A stretch of 64,000 bases of DNA from positions 1 to 64,000 of the forward strand of contig CAYYIV010000020.1 in the NCBI GenBank assembly GCA_964472095.1. The letters are read 5' to 3'. This stretch comes from Pelagibius sp964472095. Its GTDB lineage: Bacteria > Pseudomonadota > Alphaproteobacteria > Kiloniellales > Kiloniellaceae. A program made the translations under genes and the position numbers. Position 1 is the first letter of the stretch. The number at the start of each line of letters is the position of its first letter. Under the pieces are notes generated by a model that was not told the origin of the DNA, searched no databases, and saw nothing but the letters and a program-made list of their open reading frames with translations. Positions 43,321-52,637 of the stretch are shown piece after piece.

Positions 43321-44454
43321 TCAGGAGTAGCGGTAGGGTACGCCGACCTGCTCCATGACGGTGTTGTACTGTTTGAAGATCTCGATGACGCGGGCCGCCC
43401 GCGGGCTCTCCGAGGCCAGTTCTTCCCAGAAGCCTTCGGCATCCTTGACGACCTGGTCCCATTCCTCCTGCGGAATGGTGGTCAGCTCCATCTTCTTGCC
43501 GTTGACGCGCAGATCCGCCTCGCCGCCCCAGTACCAGACCTGGCGATAGTAGTGCGACTGGTCGATGGAAATGAGGAAGAGCTCCTTGAGATGGTCCGGC
43601 ACCTTGGCCCAGGAGTCGGTATTGGCGAAATAGGAGCCGCACCAGGCGCCGGTCACGTTGTTCAGCAGCGCGTAGTTGCAGACGTCGGCCCAGCCGACCT
43701 CATAGGCCTCGGTGAAGCCGCACCAGGCGACGCCGTCGAGCTCACCGGTCTGGATGGCGACTTCAACGTCGTCCCAAGGCACCGTCACCGGAATGAGGCC
43801 GTAGCGCGACAGGAAGCGGCCGGCCGTCGGCACGCCAAAGACGCGCTTGCCGTTCATGTCGGCCAGCGAGCGGATCGGCTCCTTGGTGAAGATGTGACAG
43901 GGATCCCATGCGCCGGCACTCAGCCACTCGACACCCTGGACCTCGTCGTAGGCCTCTTTCCAGATCTCATTGAGGCCGTAGCGCTGGAACAGCACGGGCA
44001 GATCCAGGCTGTAGCGGGTCGAGAAGGGGAAGTAGCCACCAAAGACGGAGATGTCGACCGGCGAGGCCATGGTGGCGTCGTCGCTCTGCACCGCGTCGAT
44101 GGTGCCGTTCTGCACCGCGCGGAACAGCTCCGACGTCGGCACCAGCTGATCGGCGTAGTAGAGCTCGATCTCCATCTCGCCGTTTGCCGCCCTGTTGAAG
44201 GCGTCGATCTGCGGCTTGATGACGTGAGCGCCCAGCGGAGCGCCGGAATAGGTCTGCAGGCGCCACTTGATGGGGCTGCTCTGCGCCTTCACATAGGGCG
44301 CCGCCAGGGTCGAGCCGGCGACCACCGCCGCGCCGCCGACGCCGGCGTTCTTCAAAAACGATCGCCGGCCCGGATTGACCCCCAGCTCGACTGCTTTGCT
44401 GGCTACCGCCTTGGCCCCCTGCCCGGCTTTCCTCGGTTGTTCTTTCTTAGACAT
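43321..44454 (-). CDS. Orphan TRAP transporter binding protein (DctP type), Tat signal
   Basis: 377 residues. It has an extended basic N-terminus, then a twin-arginine signal (GRRSFLKNAGVGGAAVVAG) with cleavage near VKAQ. The mature part is a DctP fold: WRLQTYSGAPLGAHV, ELFRAVQNGTIDAVQ and the carboxylate-binding Arg region GKRVFGVPTAGRFLSRYG. No DctQ or DctM membrane genes lie in the window, so its partners are elsewhere or it is a sensor. GGAGAAGG precedes the ATG. It likely binds an organic acid. Confidence 0.92.
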   Translation of the reverse strand: MSKKEQPRKAGQGAKAVASKAVELGVNPGRRSFLKNAGVGGAAVVAGSTLAAPYVKAQSSPIKWRLQTYSGAPLGAHVIKPQIDAFNRAANGEMEIELYYADQLVPTSELFRAVQNGTIDAVQSDDATMASPVDISVFGGYFPFSTRYSLDLPVLFQRYGLNEIWKEAYDEVQGVEWLSAGAWDPCHIFTKEPIRSLADMNGKRVFGVPTAGRFLSRYGLIPVTVPWDDVEVAIQTGELDGVAWCGFTEAYEVGWADVCNYALLNNVTGAWCGSYFANTDSWAKVPDHLKELFLISIDQSHYYRQVWYWGGEADLRVNGKKMELTTIPQEEWDQVVKDAEGFWEELASESPRAARVIEIFKQYNTVMEQVGVPYRYS

Positions 44455-44474
44455 TGCCTTCTCCTGTTCAACTA

Positions 44475-44520
44475 GGATTTACAAATCCAAGCCTCCCCCA
44501 GAACGCTACTTTCGTTCTGG
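44475..44520. promoter_or_regulatory. Two inverted repeats upstream of the TRAP binding-protein gene
   Basis: GGATTT-AC-AAATCC (44475-44488) lies 21 bases before the start. CCAGAACG-N7-CGTTCTGG (44498-44520) is a perfect 8-base inverted repeat. Either may be an operator; the second could form a hairpin. Confidence 0.5.
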
Positions 44521-44662
44521 CCCGAAACCTCACCTGCCTTGGAGGCGGCCAAGCGGCCACCGGGCGGGTTCGGGGAAGCCCATCACACTTACCGCCGCCA
44601 GCCGCCCACGCCGTCGCGGGGCCCGGGGAAGCGGTAGATGTTTCTCTCGCGCGGCCCGGCCG

Positions 44663-45442
44663 TCAGTGCATCGTGACACCCGCCGAGGTCAGTGCGGCCA
44701 GTAGCGTACCCTGCGGCCTGCGGTCGGTCACCAGCGCATTGATGCGCGCCAGCGGGCAGACCGAAAACGCGGCGGTACGCTGGAATTTCGTGGCATCGGC
44801 CACGACAATCAGGTTCTCCGCGCGGTCGAGCATGGCGCGGGCCACCTGCGCCTCGTCGAAGTTGAAATCCGTCACACCCGCGCTCTCGTCCAGGGCGCCG
44901 ACGGTGATGAGCGCGTGATCGGCATGGAAAGACTGGATCTCGGCGACGGCAGTCGGCCCGACCGTTTCGTGATTGTCGCCGTCGAAGCGCCCGCCGAGCA
45001 GGAACACCGATGAGCGGTTGCCGCGCTCGGCCAAAACCGCCGCTATGCGTGTGGAGTTGGTGATCACTGTCAGCCCCCCGATCTTGCCGATCTCCTCTGC
45101 GCACATCAGGGTCGTCGACCCTGTGTCGATGAACAGCGTCTCGCCGGGAGCGATCAGCCGGGCCACCTTGCCAGCGATGATCCGCTTGCCCACGGCGTTC
45201 AGGGCCATGCGCTCGCGGAACGGCCCCTCCTCCTGCAGGCGCGGCAACTTTGCGCCGCCGTGCACTTTCTGGACCTTGCCTGTCTCAGCCAGCGCGGTCA
45301 GGTCCCGCCGGATGGTCTCGTGCGAGGTCTTGAAGCGCAGCGCCAGCTGCTCGACGCTGACTCTGCCCTGCCGGCGCACGGCCTCGGCGATTTTCTCCTG
45401 CCGCAGCCTTGGACCGAGCGGGCGCAGCCGGCTTTTCAACAT
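44663..45442 (-). CDS. DeoR/GlpR family transcriptional regulator
   Basis: 259 residues. The winged helix (about 13-68, with FKTSHETIRRDLTALAETGK) precedes the DeoR effector domain with LFIDTGSTTLMCAEEIG and VADATKFQ. It is divergent from an operon of two FAD oxidoreductases and a glycerol-kinase-like gene, the classic position of a GlpR repressor, which senses glycerol 3-phosphate. A palindrome lies in the gap. Its 3' side points towards the orphan TRAP binding protein. Confidence 0.9.
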   Translation of the reverse strand: MLKSRLRPLGPRLRQEKIAEAVRRQGRVSVEQLALRFKTSHETIRRDLTALAETGKVQKVHGGAKLPRLQEEGPFRERMALNAVGKRIIAGKVARLIAPGETLFIDTGSTTLMCAEEIGKIGGLTVITNSTRIAAVLAERGNRSSVFLLGGRFDGDNHETVGPTAVAEIQSFHADHALITVGALDESAGVTDFNFDEAQVARAMLDRAENLIVVADATKFQRTAAFSVCPLARINALVTDRRPQGTLLAALTSAGVTMH

Positions 45443-45486
45443 TAGACGATCTTTTCCATATAGTTAAACGACCAAATCCACATAAA

Positions 45487-45503
45487 TCAATATAACATAT
45501 TGA
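45487..45503. promoter_or_regulatory. Palindromic operator in GlpR-like/oxidoreductase gap
   Basis: TCAATAT-AAC-ATATTGA is a perfect 7-base inverted repeat in an AT-rich 100-base island. It is nested within wider arms AAATCAA (45484) and TTGATTT (45510). The position between divergent regulator and operon suggests the GlpR-like operator. Confidence 0.6.
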
Positions 45504-45638
45504 ATTCGATTGATTTTTTAGATCGATCCTAAGTCATTTTGTTGACCGAAAGGGCAAGCCAGAGTACGGTAGGCGGCTGTCGTTTTCGGGGCAAGCCAAA
45601 ACTCGAAAAGTCTCAGACACCTGGATTACGGTTCCGTC

Positions 45639-47051
45639 ATGCCAGACGCCCCGGCCGGACAGGCCGAAACCTTCGACGTGGCCGTCATCGGCGCCGGGGT
45701 CGTCGGCTGCGCCTTGGCGCGCTGCCTGACCCTGGAAGGCGCCCGCGTCGTCGTGGTCGAGAAGGCCAGCGACATTCTGGACGGCGCCAGCAAGGGCAAC
45801 AGCGGCATCCTGCACACCGGCTTCGACGCGCCGCCGGGCTCCCTCGAGCAGCGGTGCATTGCGGCCGGCTATCGCGAGTACCTGGAGATCCGGCAACGAC
45901 TGAACGTGCCGCTGCTGGAGACCGGCGCCCTGGTGCTGGCCTGGACCGAAGAGGAAGAGGCCCGGCTGCCCGAACTCCTGGACCAGGCGCGCGCCAACGG
46001 GGTCGACGACGTTGCGCCGCTCACCCGCCGGCAGGTCCTCGACCTCGAGCCCGAGCTCTCGCCCCTTGTGCGGACAGGCTTCCGCGTGCCGCGGGAGTTC
46101 GTCATCGACCCCTGGAGCGCCCCCACCGCCTACCTGCTGCAGGCGATCGCCAACGGCGCCGCCTGCCGGCGCGGCTGCGAGGTTCTGGGCGGCCGCTTCG
46201 ACGGCACTTATTGGGCGTTGGAGACCACGACCGGTCCCTTGCGCAGCCGCGCGATGGTCAACTGCGCTGGACTCTATGGGGACCTCGTCGACGAGCGGCT
46301 GTTGGGCGCGCGCAGCTTCTCCATCCGCCCGCGCAAGGGCCAGTTCGTCGTCTTCGACAAGGCGGCTGCGCGGCTCGCCAAGTCGATCATCCTGCCGGTG
46401 CCTACTGGGCTCACCAAAGGCGTGGTGATCTGCCGCACCGCCTACGGCAACCTGCTGGTCGGACCGACCGCCGAGGACCAGGACAGCCGCGTCGATGCCT
46501 CGGTCGACCGGGCCACCTTGCAGCAACTCCGCGCCAAGGGCATCGAGATGCTGCCGGCCCTGGCCGAGGTTCCGGTGACCGCCGCCTACGCCGGCCTCAG
46601 GCCCGCCAGCGAGCACAAGGACTACCAGGTGAAGGCCTACGCCGAGCGGCACTATGTCAGCGTCGGCGGCATCCGCTCTACCGGCCTGAGCAGCGCCCTC
46701 GGCCTGGCGCATGAGGTGCGTGACCTGCTGGCTGGCTTCGGCGGCGCAGACTTGCGGCCACCGCAGGAGATCGCCTGGCCGCAGCTCGGCGCCATCAGCG
46801 AGGCGGCGACGCGCGCCTGGGCCGAGCCGGGCAACGGCGGCATCGTCTGCCACTGCGAGCTGGTGACGCGGCACGAGATCGAGGCGGCGCTCAGCGGGCC
46901 GCTGGCAGCTCAGAGCCTCGCCGGCCTCAAGCGCCGCACCCGCGTCACCATGGGGCGCTGCCAAGGCTTCTACTGCCTCGGCGCCCTTGCCGAGATCACC
47001 GCCGGACGTTTTGCGCCGGGGCTGGAGCTTGCCGATGTCACACCGGACTGA
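45639..47051 (+). CDS. FAD-dependent oxidoreductase with BFD [2Fe-2S] domain (GlpA-like)
   Basis: 470 residues. It begins with a DAO-type Rossmann motif (VAVIGAGVVGCALARCL) and has a glycerol-3-phosphate-dehydrogenase-like body (GNSGILHTGFDAPPGSLE, RPRKGQFVVFD). The C-terminal BFD domain holds four Cys for a [2Fe-2S] cluster (IVCHCEL and GRCQGFYC). In several bacteria this type works with a second FAD/NAD subunit and a glycerol kinase. It probably oxidises glycerol 3-phosphate or a similar polyol phosphate. A 17-base overlap leads into the next gene. Confidence 0.9.
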   Translation: MPDAPAGQAETFDVAVIGAGVVGCALARCLTLEGARVVVVEKASDILDGASKGNSGILHTGFDAPPGSLEQRCIAAGYREYLEIRQRLNVPLLETGALVLAWTEEEEARLPELLDQARANGVDDVAPLTRRQVLDLEPELSPLVRTGFRVPREFVIDPWSAPTAYLLQAIANGAACRRGCEVLGGRFDGTYWALETTTGPLRSRAMVNCAGLYGDLVDERLLGARSFSIRPRKGQFVVFDKAAARLAKSIILPVPTGLTKGVVICRTAYGNLLVGPTAEDQDSRVDASVDRATLQQLRAKGIEMLPALAEVPVTAAYAGLRPASEHKDYQVKAYAERHYVSVGGIRSTGLSSALGLAHEVRDLLAGFGGADLRPPQEIAWPQLGAISEAATRAWAEPGNGGIVCHCELVTRHEIEAALSGPLAAQSLAGLKRRTRVTMGRCQGFYCLGALAEITAGRFAPGLELADVTPD

Positions 47052-48297
47052 CCGCAGGGCTCTACCGGCCGAAGTGGAGGTCGCCGTGGTCGGCGGCGGC
47101 CCCGCCGGCCTCGCCGCCGCCACGCGGCTGAAGGAGCACGGCGTCTCCACCGTCGCCGTGCTTGACCGCGAACCGGCCGCCGGTGGCATCCCGCGCCACT
47201 GCGGCCACTATCCATTCGGCATGCGGGAGTTCCACCGCGTGCTACGTGGCCCCGACTATGCCCGGCGACTTGTGGAACGCGCCGGGGCTGTCGGGGTGGC
47301 GATCCACAGCGCCACCACCGTGGTTGGCCTGATGCCGGGCCCGCGTCTCCTGATCTCGACTGCCGACGGCCAGGCGACGCTGTCGGCCCGCCGTGTGCTG
47401 CTGGCGACCGGCGTGCGCGAAACCAGCCGCGCCGCCCGTATGATCGGCGGCCAGCGACCGCTCGGCGTGATCTCCACCGGCGCGCTGCAGTCGCTGATCT
47501 ACCTCGCCGACAAGCGTCCCTTCCGGCGCCCGGTGATCCTCGGCAGCGAACTGGTCTCCTTCTCCGCCATCCTCACCTGCCGCCACGCCGGCATCCGCCC
47601 CGTCGCCATGATCGAGGAGGCTCCGCGCGTCACTGCCTGGCGTTTCGCCGAGGCGTTGCCGCGCCTGCTCGGCATTCCACTTTATCTCGGCACACAGCTG
47701 ATCTGGATCCACGGCGGCCCGCGCGTCGAGGGCGTCACGCTGCGCCTGCCCGACGGCGGCGAACAGGAGATCGAGACCGACGGCGTCATTGTCAGCGGCG
47801 CCTTCACGCCGGAAGCGACGCTCGCCCGCTTGGGCCACCTGGCGCTCGATCCCGGCAGCGGCGGACCGGTCGTGGACCAGTTCGGGCGCTGCGCCGACGG
47901 CAACTTCTTCGCCGCGGGGAACCTGCTGCGCCCGGTCGAGACCGCCGGCTGGAGCTGGCGGGAGGGCATCGCCGCCGGCGACGCCGTCGCCGACAGTCTC
48001 GCCGGCCGACTGCCTGCGGCCGAGCGCCTGATCAGCGTCGCGGTCGGGAGTCCGGTCCTCAAGTTTGCTCTCCCGCAGCGCATCGCCTTGCCGATCCACA
48101 CGGGCGGCATGGAGCATCTGCAGCTGCGCCTCAACCGCGCGGCGCGCGGACGCCTTACCGTCAGCGACGCCGGCGGGTCCGTCTGGGAAGGGCCCATCGC
48201 CGGCCTCCCGGAGCGGCGCATCCTCATCCCGCTGAAGGGCTTCATTGATAAGGTCTGCGGCGATACCCTCACGGTCTCGCTCGCGGAGTCCGCCTGA
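47035..48297 (+). CDS. FAD/NAD(P)-binding oxidoreductase, partner subunit
   Basis: 420 residues. The start at 47035 lies inside the end of the upstream gene. It carries a dinucleotide-binding motif (VAVVGGGPAGLAAATRL), then AGGIPRHCGHYPFGMREF, and a central second Rossmann fold (FRRPVILGSELVSFSAI), like the opine/sarcosine oxidase small-FAD subunits and GlpA-partner proteins. The last 100 residues are a separate beta-rich domain. It likely passes electrons between the GlpA-like subunit and NAD or quinone. Confidence 0.88.
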   Translation: MSHRTDRRALPAEVEVAVVGGGPAGLAAATRLKEHGVSTVAVLDREPAAGGIPRHCGHYPFGMREFHRVLRGPDYARRLVERAGAVGVAIHSATTVVGLMPGPRLLISTADGQATLSARRVLLATGVRETSRAARMIGGQRPLGVISTGALQSLIYLADKRPFRRPVILGSELVSFSAILTCRHAGIRPVAMIEEAPRVTAWRFAEALPRLLGIPLYLGTQLIWIHGGPRVEGVTLRLPDGGEQEIETDGVIVSGAFTPEATLARLGHLALDPGSGGPVVDQFGRCADGNFFAAGNLLRPVETAGWSWREGIAAGDAVADSLAGRLPAAERLISVAVGSPVLKFALPQRIALPIHTGGMEHLQLRLNRAARGRLTVSDAGGSVWEGPIAGLPERRILIPLKGFIDKVCGDTLTVSLAESA

Positions 48298-48298
48298 C

Positions 48299-49732
48299 AT
48301 GACGATTGCCGCCATCGACCAGGGCACCACCAGTACCCGCGCCCTGGCGCTGCAGCCCGACGGCACCGCCGCCGTGGTGAAGGCCATCGAGCATCGCCAG
48401 ATCTATCCGCAGGCCGGCTGGGTCGAGCACGATCCGCAAGAGCTGATCGCCAGCATCCGCGCCTGTGCTGACGCGGTTGGAGAACTCCCGGGTGGCCTCG
48501 AAGCGCTCGGTATCGACAACCAGGGCGAAAGCTGCCTCGCCTGGGATGCGGAGACCAAGGAGCCTGTCTCGCCGGTCATCGTCTGGCAGGACAGCCGCAC
48601 CACCGCAGTTATCGAGGGCCTGAAGCGCGACGGCGCCGAGGCGCTGACCCTGGAACGCGCCGGACTGCCGCTCGACTCCTATTTCTCCGCCGCCAAGCTC
48701 GCCTGGATCGTCGAAAACATTCCGGAGGCGAAGCGCCTGCTGGCGCAGGGACGGCTGCGCCTCGGCACCACAGACGCCTTTTTCCTCCACCGCCTCACCG
48801 GGTGCTGCGTCACCGACATCACCACCGCCTCGCGCACCTCGCTGATGAACATGACGAGCGGCCAATGGGACACCGAGCTCTGCCGCCTCTTCGGCGTGCC
48901 GGTGGAGACCCTGCCGGAGATCGTGCCGACCACTGGCGACTTCGGTGCGATGACCATTGACGGACGGGCCGTGCCGGTCACCGCGAGCCTCGTCGACCAG
49001 CAGGCGGCGCTCTACGGCCACGGCTGCCGACAGGCGGGCGACGGCAAGATCACCTTCGGCACCGGCGCCTTCGCCCTCATGGTAACCGGCGTCGAGATTC
49101 TGCGCGCGCCGGCGCAGGGCCTGCTGCCTACCGTGGCCTGGCAGTGCGCCGGCGAGGCGCCGGTCTATGCTCTGGACGGTGGCGTCTACTCCGCCAGCGC
49201 CGCCGTCAACTGGGGACGCTCCCTTGGTCTCTTCGACAGCTTCGACTGGCTGAACGACCTCGAGGGCGAAGCGGCCATCGACAAGGGCCTCGCCTTCGTG
49301 CCCGCCCTCTCGGGCCTCGCCTGTCCGCACTGGGATCGCCGCGCGCGCGGCGTCTGGTTCGGCCTTTCCATCGAACATGGGCCCGCAGACCTCATGAAGT
49401 CGATCCTTGAGGGCGTCGCTTTCCGCGCCGCCGAGGTGATCGGCGCCATGAGCGCCTTGGTACCGGCGAACGGTCCGCTCTCCATCGATGGTGGCCTGTC
49501 GCGTAACCCCTACTTCATCCACTTCCTGGCCGAGGTCCTGGAGCGCGAACTGAGCATCTCCACCAACGCAGAGCTGACCGGCAGCGGCACGGCGCAGCTC
49601 GCCGCCCTGGGCTGCGGGCAGGCCATCACCGCGCGTGGCCAGGCGCGGACCGTGCTGCCCGAGCGGCTGCGCGGCGGTCTGCTGACGGTCTTCGCCGAGG
49701 CCGTGGCCGGCGCGCGGTCCTGGCGCCCATAG
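48299..49732 (+). CDS. glpK: FGGY-family kinase, glycerol kinase-like
   Basis: 477 residues, slightly shorter than the usual 500 of GlpK. FGGY signs are AIDQGTTSTRALAL, IVWQDSRT, SLVDQQAALYGHG and FGTGAFALM with the ATP-binding Gly-rich loops, and LEGVAFRAAEVI near the C-terminus. It probably phosphorylates glycerol; a related polyol such as erythritol cannot be excluded. Its ATG is one base after the upstream stop TGA. It completes the regulator-oxidoreductase-kinase unit. Confidence 0.85.
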   Translation: MTIAAIDQGTTSTRALALQPDGTAAVVKAIEHRQIYPQAGWVEHDPQELIASIRACADAVGELPGGLEALGIDNQGESCLAWDAETKEPVSPVIVWQDSRTTAVIEGLKRDGAEALTLERAGLPLDSYFSAAKLAWIVENIPEAKRLLAQGRLRLGTTDAFFLHRLTGCCVTDITTASRTSLMNMTSGQWDTELCRLFGVPVETLPEIVPTTGDFGAMTIDGRAVPVTASLVDQQAALYGHGCRQAGDGKITFGTGAFALMVTGVEILRAPAQGLLPTVAWQCAGEAPVYALDGGVYSASAAVNWGRSLGLFDSFDWLNDLEGEAAIDKGLAFVPALSGLACPHWDRRARGVWFGLSIEHGPADLMKSILEGVAFRAAEVIGAMSALVPANGPLSIDGGLSRNPYFIHFLAEVLERELSISTNAELTGSGTAQLAALGCGQAITARGQARTVLPERLRGGLLTVFAEAVAGARSWRP

Positions 49733-49741
49733 CCGTTCAGC

Positions 49742-51004
49742 TCAAAGCAGGAAGTCGGTAATCAGGAAAATGAGACAGCCGACCACGGCGCCGACCAGCG
49801 TGCCGTTGATGCGGATGTACTGCAAATCGCGGCCGACTGCGAGCTCAACGCGGTCGACAACAGTCCCTGCCTCCCAGCCGCGCACGACGTCCGCGACGAA
49901 GCTGCCGATGTCCTTGCGCCAGGGCGCCAGCAGCTCGACGACGACGTCCTCGATGCGCCGGTCCATGCGGGCCTGCACTTCTGGATCCTCGGCGATGGCG
50001 GTACCGAGCGAGCGCAGCAGTTCCGACAGGGCCTGACGCAGGCGCGAGCCCGGCTGCGCCAGCTCCTGCTCCAACGCGACACGAACCTCGCGCCAGAGCG
50101 CCACCACGTAGTCACCCACCTCCGGTGTGGTGAGCAACTGGTCGCGTAGCTCGTTGACTCGCGCACGGTACGCGGGCGAGTGACGCAGGTCGTCGATCAG
50201 CCGCCCGATGGCGGCGTCGAAGCCCGCCCGCGCCTCGTGGTCGCGATTGCCGAGGCCTTCCAGGTAGTCGGCCAGGCCATCGGAGATGGCGCGGGCGACC
50301 TTGCGGTCGACGCGCCGGGGTATCCACCAGTCGCTGCGCTCTTCGACCAGCTCGGCAATCTGCACGCCGTGCTCCAGGATGTAGCGCCGCAGGGCCCGCA
50401 CGATGTGATCGAAGAGCTCCTGGTGCAGGTCGTTCTCCCGCAGCACCTCGAGCAGGGCCGCCACGGCCGGCGCCAGCTCCGCCTCTCCCAGGCGCCGCCG
50501 CAGCATGACCTGCAGCAGGCGTGCCACCTTCTGGTCGTTGAGCGAACGAAACACGAAGGCGAGGATGACGACCAGGCGATCGCCCACCAGTTCGGCGTTG
50601 CGACGGTCGGCGAGCCAGGCACCGAGGCGCCGGCTGACGCCGGTCGCGCGCAGCCGCTCGGCGACCACCCGCGGCTCAAGGAAGTGCCGCTCGATGAAGG
50701 AGCCCAAGCCTTGGCCGATGCGATCCTTGTTGCGCGGGATGACCGCCGTGTGTGGAATCGGCAGCCCAAGGGGCCGGCGGAACAGCGCGGTGACGGCGAA
50801 CCAGTCGGCGAGGCCGCCGACCAGCGCCGCCTCGGTGCCGGCGCGCAGCAGATCGACCCAGAAGCCACCGGCTCCGGACCAAGTGGCGGAGAAGTAGACG
50901 GCGCCCATGGCGACCAGCAGTGCGGTAGCGAAGGTGCGATGACGGCGCAGCACCTGGCGCTGGTCCTCCGCAGCGATTGCATCGGAAATGTCGGCCACTG
51001 TCAT
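49742..51004 (-). CDS. DUF445 family membrane-associated protein
   Basis: 420 residues of the DUF445/YjiN family: N-terminal membrane spans (about 25-65), the GGLADWFAVTALFRRPLGLPIPHTAVIPRNKDRIG signature (written in parts: GGLADWFAVTALFRRPLG, then PIPHTAVIPRNKDRIG), a long helical middle, and a C-terminal membrane helix. Function unknown. It stands alone between two opposite-facing operons. Confidence 0.9.
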   Translation of the reverse strand: MTVADISDAIAAEDQRQVLRRHRTFATALLVAMGAVYFSATWSGAGGFWVDLLRAGTEAALVGGLADWFAVTALFRRPLGLPIPHTAVIPRNKDRIGQGLGSFIERHFLEPRVVAERLRATGVSRRLGAWLADRRNAELVGDRLVVILAFVFRSLNDQKVARLLQVMLRRRLGEAELAPAVAALLEVLRENDLHQELFDHIVRALRRYILEHGVQIAELVEERSDWWIPRRVDRKVARAISDGLADYLEGLGNRDHEARAGFDAAIGRLIDDLRHSPAYRARVNELRDQLLTTPEVGDYVVALWREVRVALEQELAQPGSRLRQALSELLRSLGTAIAEDPEVQARMDRRIEDVVVELLAPWRKDIGSFVADVVRGWEAGTVVDRVELAVGRDLQYIRINGTLVGAVVGCLIFLITDFLL

Positions 51005-51106
51005 CCTCCGGCGTTGTGGGCGGCGGCAGGTCCCGCGGGCGAAGTATTACAGCCGGGGAGCAGGTTAAACCAACTGCCCGCCGAGGAACGGCCGAGAAAT
51101 GGTGTT

Positions 51107-52621
51107 CTAGGAGAACTTGCGGCCGCTGCCGCTGTAGAACCAGTCGTCGGGATAGGGATACCACCAGTCCTGCACGGCCGGCTTGGCGTCGATCACCACC
51201 ATCTTCGACTGGCGGAAGGCATCGAGCCCCTGGCGGCCCAACTCGCGGCCGATGCCAGAGAGTTTCCAGCCGCCGAAGGGCAGCGCATCGTTGTCGATCA
51301 GAGGGTTGTTGACCCAGACCATGCCGGCCTCGAGGACCTCCGCCGCCTGCATCGCCTCCTCCAGCGAAGTGGTGAAGACCGAGGCGCCAAGGCCGAAGTC
51401 GGAGGCGTTGGCCAGTGCCAGCGCCTCTTCGAAGGAAGCCACCTTGCAGACTGCGGCGACGGGGCCGAAGACCTCCTCCTGCATGATCTGCATGTCGGGC
51501 GTGACGCCGGTGAGGACGGTCGGCTCGTAGAACCAGCCGGTGTTGCGGCCCGGCGGCACCCGCCCACCACAGACCGCCGTTGCGCCGGCCGCCAGCGCCG
51601 CGTCGACCAGACGCATCACTTTGTCGCGCGCCGCCTGGCTGACAAGCGGACCGATTTCGGACTTCTCCAGGCCCGGGCCGATGCGCAGCTTGCGGGCCGC
51701 CGTCGCAAAGCCCTCGACGAAGGCATCGTGCAGCTTCTCGTGGACGTAGAAGCGCTCCGCCGAGGTGCAGATCTGGCCGGAGAGGTGGAACGCCGAGGTA
51801 ACGGCGCCGGGAACCGCCACGTCCAACGGCGCGTGCTCGGATATGATCATGGGATCGCTGCCACCAGCTTCGATGACGCAGGGCTTCATGCGCTCGGCAC
51901 AGGCGACGGCGACCTTGCGGCCGGCGGCGACGCTACCGGTGAAGGCGACCGCATGGGTGTCTTTCGAGGCGATGAGCGCCTGCGCCGTCTCCGCCCCGCC
52001 GGTGACGCAGGAGACCAGGCCCGGCGTGAGCTGGCGAAAGTGCTCCATGAACTTCAGAGTGCAGAGCGAGGTCGCCTCCGCCGGCTTCACGATGCAGGCG
52101 TTGCCGGCGGCGAGCGAGGCTGCCAGGGTCCAGCACATCAGCAGGATCGGGAAGTTGAAGGGCATGATGTGCACGGAAACGCCGTAGGGCTCATAGCGGG
52201 AGAACTGGAAGGAGCCGGCCTGGGTCGTGCCGGCGATCTTGCCCGCCTCGTCGCGCGCCATCTCGGCGTAGTAGCGGAAGATGCCGGCGCAGTTGGCCAA
52301 CTCCCCCGTCGCCTCGGGATAGGGCTTTCCCATCTCCCGCACCATCAGCACAGCGACGTCATGGAAGTCGCCCTGCTCGATGGTCGCGGCGAGGCGGTGC
52401 AGCGCCGCCGCGCGGCTCTTCGCATCGAGGCACTTCCAATCCTGCTGCGCCAGGTTGGCCTCGGCGATCACGGTGTCGACCTCAGCGGCGCTGCAGCGGG
52501 CGACCCGGCCGACCTCCTCCAACGACGCCGGGTCGGTAACCGCGAAGGTCTCGGCGCCGGCCAGGTTGCGGTAGGCGTTGCCGGCGAAGATGCGCGGCAC
52601 GGCAGGGTCGAAGGCGGTCAT
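51107..52621 (-). CDS. NAD-dependent aldehyde dehydrogenase
   Basis: 504 residues. Motifs are EAGGSDPMII (general-base Glu), LSGQICTSAERF with the catalytic Cys at about residue 285, and EEVFGPVAAV. It resembles succinate-semialdehyde or amino-aldehyde dehydrogenases. As the last gene of an operon coding for a polyamine-type importer, a GT1-like protein and three cupins, it would oxidise an aldehyde made from the imported amine. GGAGG lies nine bases before the ATG. Confidence 0.92.
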   Translation of the reverse strand: MTAFDPAVPRIFAGNAYRNLAGAETFAVTDPASLEEVGRVARCSAAEVDTVIAEANLAQQDWKCLDAKSRAAALHRLAATIEQGDFHDVAVLMVREMGKPYPEATGELANCAGIFRYYAEMARDEAGKIAGTTQAGSFQFSRYEPYGVSVHIMPFNFPILLMCWTLAASLAAGNACIVKPAEATSLCTLKFMEHFRQLTPGLVSCVTGGAETAQALIASKDTHAVAFTGSVAAGRKVAVACAERMKPCVIEAGGSDPMIISEHAPLDVAVPGAVTSAFHLSGQICTSAERFYVHEKLHDAFVEGFATAARKLRIGPGLEKSEIGPLVSQAARDKVMRLVDAALAAGATAVCGGRVPPGRNTGWFYEPTVLTGVTPDMQIMQEEVFGPVAAVCKVASFEEALALANASDFGLGASVFTTSLEEAMQAAEVLEAGMVWVNNPLIDNDALPFGGWKLSGIGRELGRQGLDAFRQSKMVVIDAKPAVQDWWYPYPDDWFYSGSGRKFS

Positions 52622-52637
52622 GGCAAGCTCCTCCGCC

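Noticed and set aside
45534..47189. 551-residue minus-strand frame opposite the GlpA-like gene
   Set aside because: No domain or signal; the plus-strand gene has Rossmann and iron-sulfur motifs. The frame is a codon-bias shadow.
48269..49522. 417-residue minus-strand frame opposite the kinase gene
   Set aside because: Composition is typical of a shadow; the kinase motifs on the plus strand are clear.
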